From: Clostridium lacusfryxellense
Lineage (GTDB): Bacteria; Bacillota; Clostridia; Clostridiales; Clostridiaceae
Length of the DNA: 64,000 nucleotides
NCBI RefSeq assembly: GCF_018861735.1
Contig: NZ_JAHLEB010000017.1
Span: forward strand, 31,512-95,511
Direction of reading: 5' to 3'
Shown here: positions 57,576 to 64,000 of the stretch, in pieces
Position numbering within the stretch: position 1 is the first letter of the stretch
How the letters are laid out: every line of letters starts with the position of its first letter
Translations under genes and position numbers: made by a program
Notes under the pieces: model-generated
Seen by the model: the letters and a program-made list of their open reading frames with translations, nothing else
Told to the model about the DNA's origin: nothing
The model's database searches: none

Positions 57576-58562
57576 ATGGTAGGTATAAAGGATATAGCAA
57601 AAGAATGTAATGTCTCAGCAACTACCGTATCTAGAGCACTAAATAATAGTAAAGAAATATCTAAAAAAACAAGAGATTTTATACTCAAAACTTGTGAGGA
57701 AAAAGGGTATATTCCGAATTCTGCAGCAAGGAGTCTTATATTAAATAAAACTAATATGATTGGACTTTTAATACCTGATATAACAAATCAATATTATGCA
57801 TATGTGAGCAAGGGAGTTAGTTCATATTTAGAAAAATTTGGTTATGGACTAGTACTTTGTAATAGTGATAGAAACAAAGAAAATGAAAATAGATACATTG
57901 ATTTTTTGGCGCAGAAAAGAGTAGATGGGATAATTCTCATACCTGTAAAACCCAAAGCTTCCGATTATAAAAAAATCATTGAAAATGTACCACTTGTAAT
58001 GGCTGATAATCATGTTAGTGGCCTAGAAATAAGTTATGTAGGTAATGATAATTATGCTGGGGCTAGAAAAATAGTCACTCATATGTTAATGCAAGGTTAT
58101 AGAAAAATTGGAGTAATACTTGGAGACGAAATATCTTCGGCTAGTAATGAAAGATTAAAAGCGTATAAAGATGTGCTAATGGAGAATAATATACAAGTTG
58201 ATAGTGAAATTCTATTAAATAGTGACGCAAGTTTTCAAGATGGATTTGAACTTGCAGAAATACTTATAAATAAAAATGTAGATGCTATTTTTACTATTAA
58301 TGACTCTGTAGCAATGGGAGTTATGAAGTACGCTCATATTAATAATATTCAAATACCAAAAGATATTGGACTTGCAGGTTATGATGATATTGAGCAAGCT
58401 GCGATGCTTCCAGTTCCTTTAACAACAGTTCACCAAAGAAAATTTGAATTAGGCAAAATAGCAGCTAAAATATTAATTGATGAGATAAATAATTTTCAGA
58501 TTGCAAAACAAAATATTATATTGCAACCTGAGCTTATTATAAGAAAATCCTGTAATGAATGA
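57576..58562 (+). CDS. LacI-family transcriptional regulator (pectin/KDG type)
   Basis: 328 aa. Helix-turn-helix GIKDIAKECNVSATTVSRALN (about 3-23), hinge YIPNSAARSL, effector domain with IGLLIPDITNQYYAYVSKG and the final TTVHQRKFELG. Its start has a GGGGAG site. kduI follows 37 nt downstream without a terminator, so the regulator and enzyme form one transcript. By context it should respond to a 5-keto-4-deoxyuronate or 2-keto-3-deoxygluconate type of inducer, like KdgR-type LacI proteins; this is inference. Confidence 0.92.
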   Translation: MVGIKDIAKECNVSATTVSRALNNSKEISKKTRDFILKTCEEKGYIPNSAARSLILNKTNMIGLLIPDITNQYYAYVSKGVSSYLEKFGYGLVLCNSDRNKENENRYIDFLAQKRVDGIILIPVKPKASDYKKIIENVPLVMADNHVSGLEISYVGNDNYAGARKIVTHMLMQGYRKIGVILGDEISSASNERLKAYKDVLMENNIQVDSEILLNSDASFQDGFELAEILINKNVDAIFTINDSVAMGVMKYAHINNIQIPKDIGLAGYDDIEQAAMLPVPLTTVHQRKFELGKIAAKILIDEINNFQIAKQNIILQPELIIRKSCNE

Positions 58563-58598
58563 ACTTAAATAATAAAATTAATATTAGGAGGAATTGAA

Positions 58599-59429
58599 AT
58601 GGAAATTAGATATTCAAGTCATAACGAAGATGCAAAAAGCTATGATACAACACAACTTAGAAAACACTTTTTAATAGAGGATTTATTTGTACCAGGTGAA
58701 ATAAAGATGGTTTATAGTCATATAGACAGAATAATAGTAGCAGGTATAGTACCAACAACTAAGGCTCTTACGCTTGAGGGAAGTAAAGCTTTAGGTTGTG
58801 ATTATTTTCTTCAAAGACGTGAACTTGGAGTTATAAATATAGGTGGAGCAGGAATAGTTACACTAGATGGTGAGGTACATGAATTAGGAGCTAGAGATGG
58901 ACTTTACGTTGGACAAGGAATTAAAGAAATTAGTTTTACAAGTAAAGATGCTAAAAATCCAGCTAAATTTTATGCAAATAGTGCCACTGCACATAGAAAT
59001 TATCCTACAGTAGAAATTAGTCTAGAACAAGCTAATAAGGTTTTAGCTGGTACTGATGAAGAATGTAATAAAAGAGTAATAAACCAATACGTACATCCAG
59101 CAGTTTGTAAGAGTTGTCAATTAGTTATGGGAATGACAATACTACAACCTGGTAGTGTATGGAATACTATGCCTTGTCATACTCATGATAGACGTATGGA
59201 AGTTTATTTATACTTTGATATGGATGCTGATAATGTAGTGTTCCATCTTATGGGAACTCCACAGGAGACAAGACATATTGTTATGAAAAATGAACAAGCA
59301 GTTATTTCACCAAGCTGGTCTATACACTCAGGAGTTGGAACAAAAAACTATACTTTCATATGGGGTATGGTTGGAGAAAATCAAGAATTTACAGATATGG
59401 ATCATGTATTAGCTAAAGACCTAAAATAG
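58599..59429 (+). CDS. kduI: 5-keto-4-deoxyuronate isomerase
   Basis: 276 aa, standard KduI length. It converts 5-keto-4-deoxyuronate to 2,5-diketo-3-deoxygluconate in pectin catabolism. Zinc ligands by homology: H194, H196 and E201 in [17 protein letters not shown], and H243 in WSIHSGVG. Other blocks are [40 protein letters not shown] site before ATG. The next enzyme, KduD, is not encoded in the window. KdgF, which makes its substrate, is at 31611. Confidence 0.96.
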   Translation: MEIRYSSHNEDAKSYDTTQLRKHFLIEDLFVPGEIKMVYSHIDRIIVAGIVPTTKALTLEGSKALGCDYFLQRRELGVINIGGAGIVTLDGEVHELGARDGLYVGQGIKEISFTSKDAKNPAKFYANSATAHRNYPTVEISLEQANKVLAGTDEECNKRVINQYVHPAVCKSCQLVMGMTILQPGSVWNTMPCHTHDRRMEVYLYFDMDADNVVFHLMGTPQETRHIVMKNEQAVISPSWSIHSGVGTKNYTFIWGMVGENQEFTDMDHVLAKDLK

Positions 59430-59450
59430 TCTTCAAGTAAAAATATATAT

Positions 59451-59497
59451 AAAACGTAAAAGGGAAGGAAATTTAATTTTTCTTCTTTTTTCGTTTT
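59451..59497 (+). terminator. Probable terminator after kduI
   Basis: AAAACGTAAAAGGGAAGGAAA (59451-59471) can pair with the U-rich stretch ending CGTTTT at 59496, using several G-U pairs; the right arm contains the T-tracts. Not a strong GC stem. Confidence 0.5.
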
Positions 59498-59652
59498 CTA
59501 TTGTGGTACATAATTTGTTGCACCCATATGTAAATTAATTCACTAGTTTACAGATGATTAGTATTATAATTTTCACTAGAAATTTAAACAAATAAGGATT
59601 ATACTGTAGATAAATTGGGTTAAAATTAAAATAAATTAGTAGGAGGTCATAC

Positions 59653-60645
59653 ATGTTAGATTTACTAAAACCATTAGAAAAGTGTAAATTAACTTTAAAG
59701 AACAGATTGGTTATGCCACCGATGGCTACATCAAAGTCCGGAGAAGATGGAAAGGTAAGCAAAGATATATTAGATTATTATAATGAAAAGTCTCAAGGTG
59801 GATTTATCTCACTTATTATTATAGAACATAGTTTTATAACGGTTGATGGAAAGGCCAGTGATAGACAACTTTCTGTGGCAGAGGATAATGTCGTTGAGAA
59901 GTTAAAAGAGCTTGCAGATGTTATTCATAAAAATGGATCTAAAACAGTAATGCAGATAAATCATGCTGGGAGCGCAGCAAGCAAAAAAGTAACAGGACAT
60001 TCTCCAGTTGGACCGTCAGTTATTGCAAATCCACGGGTAGGGAATGTTCCAAAGGAACTTACAATTGAAGAAATTAAAGTTATAATTTCAGAATTTGTAG
60101 AAGCTGCAAGGAGAACAAAAGAAGCTGGGTTTGATGGCGTAGAGATTCATTCTGCTCACGGATATCTCCTAAACCAATTTTTCTCACCACTTACCAACAA
60201 AAGAACTGACGAATATGGTGGAGATATATATGGTAGAATTAAAATTCATTTAGATATTATTAAGGCAGTACGTGAGGTCGTTGGTGAAGCATTCCCTATT
60301 CTTCTCAGGTTAGGTGGATCAGATTATATGGAGGGTGGAATTACTATTGAAGATAGTAAAGTTGCATCAATTGCTTTTGAAAAAGCAGGAGTAGACATGC
60401 TAGATATTTCTGGAGGATTTTGTGGGTATGTAATTCCGGGTAATACTAGCCAAGGATATTTTTCTCCAATCACTTCGGCCATTAAGGAAGTTGTGGAAAT
60501 TCCAGTGATACTTACTGGGGGAATTACAGAGGTTTCTGCTGCGCAAAAACTATTAGCTGAGGGAAAGACAGATCTTGTTGGCGTAGCTAGGGCTATATAT
60601 AAGGACTCAAACTGGGCTAAGAATGCCATTGAAAGTCTTAAATAA
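59653..60645 (+). CDS. NADH:flavin oxidoreductase, old yellow enzyme family
   Basis: 330 aa, single-domain OYE (no C-terminal iron-sulfur or NADH domain). FMN-binding barrel with NRLVMPPMATSK at the N terminus, QINHAGSAA, GFDGVEIHSAHGYLLNQFFSP (catalytic His pair), NKRTDEYGG, and the C-terminal phosphate-binding TGGITE and LVGVARA. The family reduces activated C=C bonds; the natural substrate is usually unknown. AGGAGGT site before ATG. Separate from kduI by ~220 nt and its own terminator; a link to uronate metabolism is not shown. Confidence 0.92.
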   Translation: MLDLLKPLEKCKLTLKNRLVMPPMATSKSGEDGKVSKDILDYYNEKSQGGFISLIIIEHSFITVDGKASDRQLSVAEDNVVEKLKELADVIHKNGSKTVMQINHAGSAASKKVTGHSPVGPSVIANPRVGNVPKELTIEEIKVIISEFVEAARRTKEAGFDGVEIHSAHGYLLNQFFSPLTNKRTDEYGGDIYGRIKIHLDIIKAVREVVGEAFPILLRLGGSDYMEGGITIEDSKVASIAFEKAGVDMLDISGGFCGYVIPGNTSQGYFSPITSAIKEVVEIPVILTGGITEVSAAQKLLAEGKTDLVGVARAIYKDSNWAKNAIESLK

Positions 60646-60659
60646 AATTAGAGCTAAAA

Positions 60660-60689
60660 CCACTGATTGTTTAAATCAGTGGCTTTTTT
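60660..60689 (+). terminator. Terminator after the old yellow enzyme gene
   Basis: CCACTGATT (60660-60668) pairs exactly with AATCAGTGG (60674-60682), followed by CTTTTTT; AGCTAAAA upstream and TTTTTTAGCT downstream extend the stem. Confidence 0.92.
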
Positions 60690-60804
60690 AGCTTAATTAT
60701 GGTATAATATAAGGTAAATAGAAATCGTCTTTGGACAGATAAAATAAACAAGGGATTTGTTTTTTGTATGTTTCCTGGCTACCTAAGAAGGAAGGGAAAA
60801 AATT

Positions 60805-61107
60805 ATGATAATGCTTTCGAAAATATATAAGCTATGTGAATGTTTTGAAAAACAAGATAGAAAAACGGGTATTATGAAACTAGTGAACAAGGGTTTCAGT
60901 GAGGCCACAGCTATTAAATACTATAATATTTGGAAAAGGCATTACATGGATACTAATAGTGATGACCTAATGGTTTCAGGGATTTACATAGAAACTCATA
61001 GAGTGAGAAAACTTTTAGAGGAGTGTACTCATGTGGAACGTCAAATGTACCTTGAAGCTTTAAGTAAAGAACAACTTATTAGTATAACTCAAGCACTACT
61101 TAAATAA
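60805..61107 (+). CDS. Small protein of unknown function
   Basis: 100 aa, no signal peptide or membrane segment, mostly helical. I do not recognise the family. The stretch KLVNKGFSEATAIKYYNIWKR (about 27-47) could be a helix-turn-helix, and the last ~35 residues form an amphipathic helix pair rich in Glu and Leu, so a small DNA-binding or adaptor protein is possible. A GAAGGAAGGGA site before ATG 60805 (a second ATG at 60811) and codon use like its neighbours support real coding. The ~115 nt upstream carry its promoter region; no operator was clear. Confidence 0.7.
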   Translation: MIMLSKIYKLCECFEKQDRKTGIMKLVNKGFSEATAIKYYNIWKRHYMDTNSDDLMVSGIYIETHRVRKLLEECTHVERQMYLEALSKEQLISITQALLK

Positions 61108-61123
61108 TAATGCATTGAATATG

Positions 61124-61181
61124 ATCACTATAGTAACTTAAATTTAAGTTTATAACTTAGCTTTTAGTCAACTATGGTGAT
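61124..61181. repeat. Nested inverted repeats between the small gene and clpB
   Basis: ATCACTATAGT (61124-61134) pairs with ACTATGGTGAT (61171-61181), one G-U. Inside lies a perfect 16-bp palindrome AACTTAAATTTAAGTT (61135-61150). No T-run, so a weak terminator or a regulatory site before clpB. I saw no CtsR heptad repeat or CIRCE element in this gap. Confidence 0.5.
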
Positions 61182-61264
61182 TAATTTATATTTTACAATA
61201 TTCAAAATCATAATTTATAAAATTAAATAGGTAATAATTTAAAAAAACTAGGAGGGTTATTTAC

Positions 61265-63862
61265 ATGGATGTAGAAAAATTAACGGTAAAGGTTCAACAA
61301 TCATTAAATGAGGCTCAATTATTAGCTGTAAAAAATAATCATCAACAGGTTGATACTTTGCATTTGTTTGCAGCACTTATTGCTCAAGAGGATGGTCTAA
61401 TTCCAAATATATTTAGCAAAATGGGAGTGGACATAGCGAGTCTTAATAACGATATTAAAAAAGTAATAGACAGTATGCCAAAAGTAACAGGAAGTGGAGC
61501 TGACAGCGGATCTGTTTATGCTACTAGAAGATTTGAGGAAGTATTTGTGAAAGCAGAGGCAGAAGCTAAAAAGTTTAAAGATTCTTTTATAAGTGTAGAG
61601 CATGTAATGCTTGGTCTTATGGAGGTAAATACTAAAGAGATAACTGAGATATTAAAGAAATTTAATATAACTAAGGACGCTTTTTTGAGCGTGCTTTCCA
61701 GTGTTAGAGGAAACCAGAGGGTAGAAAATCCAGACCCAGAAGGCACTTATGAAGCTTTGGTAAAGTATGGTTCAAATTTAGTTGAGCAAGCAAAAAAACA
61801 TAAACTAGACCCAGTAATCGGGAGAGATGAGGAAATTAGGCGAGTTATAAGAATACTATCTAGAAGAACTAAAAATAATCCAGTACTTATAGGTGAACCT
61901 GGAGTAGGTAAAACCGCTATAGTTGAAGGACTTGCCCAAAGAATTGTAAAAGGAGATGTACCAGAAGGCCTAAAGAATAAAATAATATTTTCTTTAGATA
62001 TGGGAGCTCTTATTGCTGGTGCTAAATTTAAAGGTGAGTTTGAAGAAAGACTTAAAGCAGTTCTTAAAGAAGTAGAAAATAGTGAAGGGAAAATAATTTT
62101 ATTTATAGATGAAATTCATAATATAGTTGGAGCCGGAAAGTCAGAGGGTTCTATGGATGCTGGTAATATGATAAAACCACTTCTTGCAAGAGGAAGTTTG
62201 CATTGCATTGGTGCTACAACTTTTGATGAATATAGAAAATATTTAGAAAAAGACAAAGCTCTAGAGAGAAGGTTCCAACCAGTTACTATTGAGGAACCAA
62301 CAGTTGAAGATTCAATTTCAATTCTTAGAGGTCTTAAAGAAAAATTCGAGATATATCATGGTATTAGAATTCATGATTCAGCCATAGTTGCTGCTGCAAA
62401 ATTATCAGATAGATATATAACTGCAAGATTTTTGCCAGATAAGGCAATAGATCTTATAGATGAAGCCTGCGCTATGATAAGAACTGATATTGATAGTATG
62501 CCTACTGAAATGGATATGATTAAGCGTAAGGTATTCCAACTTGAAATTGAAAAGAAGGCACTATCTAAAGAAAAAGACGAATCATCAAAGAAAAGGCTTT
62601 TAGTACTTGATAAAGAGTTAAGCAATTTAAAAGATAAAGATAATGAAATGACTTCAAAATATGAAAAAGAAAAATCAAAGATAGTTGAAATTAGAAATTT
62701 AAAAGCAGAACTCGATGTTTCAAGAGGTGAAATAGAAAAATCTGAAAGAGAATATGATTTAAGTAAAGTAGCAGAGCTAAAGTATGGAGTAATACCAAAA
62801 CTTGAAGCACAGATAAAACAAAAAGAGGCAGAAATACACCAAAATAATGAAACTGCAATGCTTAAAGAAGAGGTAACCGAAAAAGAAATTTCTCAAATTG
62901 TATCAAAGTGGACTGGTATACCCGTAACAAATTTAGAAGAAGGTGAAAGACAAAAGCTTCTAAGGCTTGAAGATGAACTAACTAAGCGTGTCATTGGTCA
63001 AAAAGAAGCAGTAACTGCTGTGTCAAATGCGGTTATAAGAGCAAGAGCGGGTATGAAAGATCCTAAAAGACCGATTGGTTCGTTTATATTCCTAGGACCT
63101 ACTGGTGTTGGAAAAACTGAACTTGCGAAAACATTAGCCCAGACATTATTTGAATCAAGTGAAAATATAATAAGAATAGATATGTCAGAGTATATGGAAA
63201 AATATTCTGTATCAAGGCTTATAGGTGCTCCGCCAGGCTATGTAGGGTATGAAGAGGGTGGACAGCTTACAGAGGCTGTTAGGCGTAAACCTTATAGCGT
63301 AGTTTTATTTGATGAAATAGAAAAAGCGCATGAAGATGTATTTAATATATTTCTTCAGATATTAGATGATGGAAGGCTTACAGATAATCAAGGCAAAATA
63401 GTTAATTTTAAAAACTGTATTATAATTATGACATCAAACATTGGAAGTAACTATCTCCTAGAAAACAAAGAAATTGGTGGCATAGATAAACATATCAGGG
63501 ATAGGGTTATGAGTGAGCTAAAAACTAAATTCAAACCAGAGTTTCTAAATAGGTTAGATGATATTATATTATTTAAACCTTTGGAAACAAAAGAAATAGA
63601 GGGAATAGTAGATATATTCCTTGCAGACATACAAAATAGACTTAAAGATAAAAATATATTAATGAAAGTAACAACCGCTGCTAAAGAGTTAATGGCACTT
63701 GAAGGATATGACCCAATTTATGGAGCGCGACCACTTAAGAGATATATTGAAAATGTTTTAGAAACCAATATTGCTAAAAAGATTATTAAGGGAGAGATAA
63801 ACGATGGTTCTATAATTGGTGTAGATGCCAAAGATGATCAAATCGTAATAGAAAAAATATAA
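61265..63862 (+). CDS. clpB: ATP-dependent disaggregase ClpB
   Basis: 865 aa, the usual ClpB length. Order: N-terminal Clp repeats (1-145), first AAA+ domain with Walker A GEPGVGKT at 210-217 and [12 protein letters not shown], the long coiled-coil middle domain (about 405-525, which distinguishes ClpB from ClpC and ClpA), second AAA+ domain with GPTGVGKTE and the [26 protein letters not shown] block, and the C-terminal [15 protein letters not shown]. With DnaK it resolves protein aggregates after heat stress. AGGAGGG site before ATG. An IS element begins about 30 nt downstream. Confidence 0.97.
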   Translation: MDVEKLTVKVQQSLNEAQLLAVKNNHQQVDTLHLFAALIAQEDGLIPNIFSKMGVDIASLNNDIKKVIDSMPKVTGSGADSGSVYATRRFEEVFVKAEAEAKKFKDSFISVEHVMLGLMEVNTKEITEILKKFNITKDAFLSVLSSVRGNQRVENPDPEGTYEALVKYGSNLVEQAKKHKLDPVIGRDEEIRRVIRILSRRTKNNPVLIGEPGVGKTAIVEGLAQRIVKGDVPEGLKNKIIFSLDMGALIAGAKFKGEFEERLKAVLKEVENSEGKIILFIDEIHNIVGAGKSEGSMDAGNMIKPLLARGSLHCIGATTFDEYRKYLEKDKALERRFQPVTIEEPTVEDSISILRGLKEKFEIYHGIRIHDSAIVAAAKLSDRYITARFLPDKAIDLIDEACAMIRTDIDSMPTEMDMIKRKVFQLEIEKKALSKEKDESSKKRLLVLDKELSNLKDKDNEMTSKYEKEKSKIVEIRNLKAELDVSRGEIEKSEREYDLSKVAELKYGVIPKLEAQIKQKEAEIHQNNETAMLKEEVTEKEISQIVSKWTGIPVTNLEEGERQKLLRLEDELTKRVIGQKEAVTAVSNAVIRARAGMKDPKRPIGSFIFLGPTGVGKTELAKTLAQTLFESSENIIRIDMSEYMEKYSVSRLIGAPPGYVGYEEGGQLTEAVRRKPYSVVLFDEIEKAHEDVFNIFLQILDDGRLTDNQGKIVNFKNCIIIMTSNIGSNYLLENKEIGGIDKHIRDRVMSELKTKFKPEFLNRLDDIILFKPLETKEIEGIVDIFLADIQNRLKDKNILMKVTTAAKELMALEGYDPIYGARPLKRYIENVLETNIAKKIIKGEINDGSIIGVDAKDDQIVIEKI

Positions 63863-63889
63863 TAATTAATTTCATAAAAGGGTGCCTTA

Positions 63890-64000
63890 ATTAAACTGGT
63901 ACCTATGTCAAGGACAATATAAAAAAGAGTACTAAGATGCTAAAAGGTGATTTCTGTATTGCACAGGAGTCATCTTTTTCAGGTTCCACTGGTATCTATA
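63890..64000 (-). mobile_element. End of an IS3-family insertion sequence (IS150-like)
   Basis: The right edge of the window holds the 3' end of an IS element on the minus strand: a transposase C terminus (63932-64000) and then a terminal segment of which GGTACCTATGTCAAGGACA (63898-63916) resembles IS150-group terminal inverted repeats. The exact outer end, about 63886-63893, cannot be fixed without the other end and its target duplication. The element is inserted just after clpB and faces it. Confidence 0.72.
63932..64000 (-). CDS. IS3-family transposase OrfB, C-terminal fragment (continues beyond the window)
   Basis: Minus-strand translation gives Y-R-YQWNLKKMTPVQYRNHLLAS and a TAG stop (63934-63932). 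The K-K-M-T/S-P-x-Q-Y-R pattern is the typical end of the DDE integrase-like OrfB of IS3/IS150 elements. The catalytic DDE residues lie outside the window, so intactness cannot be judged. Confidence 0.82.
   Translation of the reverse strand, partial: YRYQWNLKKMTPVQYRNHLLAS

Noticed and set aside
61265..63862. ClpC instead of ClpB
   Set aside because: The long coiled-coil middle domain between the AAA+ modules and the 865-aa length fit ClpB; there is no adjacent mcsA-mcsB-ctsR.

Overview
The window is strongly AT-rich and bacterial. TTG and GTG starts behind purine-rich ribosome binding sites, a prkA-yhbH-spoVR sporulation block, LytS/YesM-type two-component systems and uronate genes of clostridial type all point to a spore-forming, saccharolytic Clostridium-like Firmicute that lives on plant cell-wall polysaccharides. 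The species cannot be fixed from the sequence alone.

Layout. 1-3.2 kb: the 3' end of a 6-phosphofructokinase gene, a minus-strand alanyl-tRNA editing protein and a FAD-dependent oxidoreductase. 3.3-7.8 kb: the sporulation block PrkA, YhbH and SpoVR, with an inverted repeat that can mask the prkA ribosome binding site. 7.9-12.9 kb: a Nudix hydrolase, an unknown membrane-anchored protein, two intramembrane proteases (CPBP and rhomboid) and an NAD-dependent epimerase-like protein.

13-28.3 kb: a 15-kb, one-strand hexuronate catabolic cluster: uxaC, a LacI regulator, a TRAP transporter (dctPQM), uxuA, a fructuronate reductase, eda, two adjacent 2-keto-3-deoxygluconate kinases, uxaB, uxaA, a YhcH-family protein and a HIT protein. 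Together they take galacturonate and glucuronate to pyruvate plus glyceraldehyde 3-phosphate. GTTAAC-type palindromes before uxaC, dctP and (degenerate) eda look like operators of the embedded LacI protein. 28.4-35.1 kb: a sensor kinase and AraC-type response regulator, a KdgF-like cupin and a second TRAP transporter, a probable module for unsaturated pectin fragments.

35.3-57.4 kb: glycoside utilisation. It holds a galactose-binding-like protein, an AraC regulator, a TPR protein, GH3 and GH31 (alpha-xylosidase) enzymes on the minus strand, a second YesM/YesN pair with a substrate-binding protein, a CUT1-type ABC importer without ATPase, a GH2 gene that has lost its 5' third, and an intact GH2 beta-galactosidase. 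Alpha-xylosidase, beta-glucosidase/xylosidase and beta-galactosidase together would suit xyloglucan oligosaccharides (inference).

57.5-64 kb: a second LacI regulator with its own GTTAACGTTAAC operator and kduI, an old-yellow-enzyme reductase, a small unknown protein, ClpB, and the 3' end of an IS3-family insertion sequence entering from the right edge.

No clear new defence system, CRISPR array, prophage, rRNA or tRNA was seen. The points most worth following are the regulatory architecture (shared LacI operators, masked prkA ribosome binding site), the cytoplasmic glycosidase set and the decayed GH2 gene.
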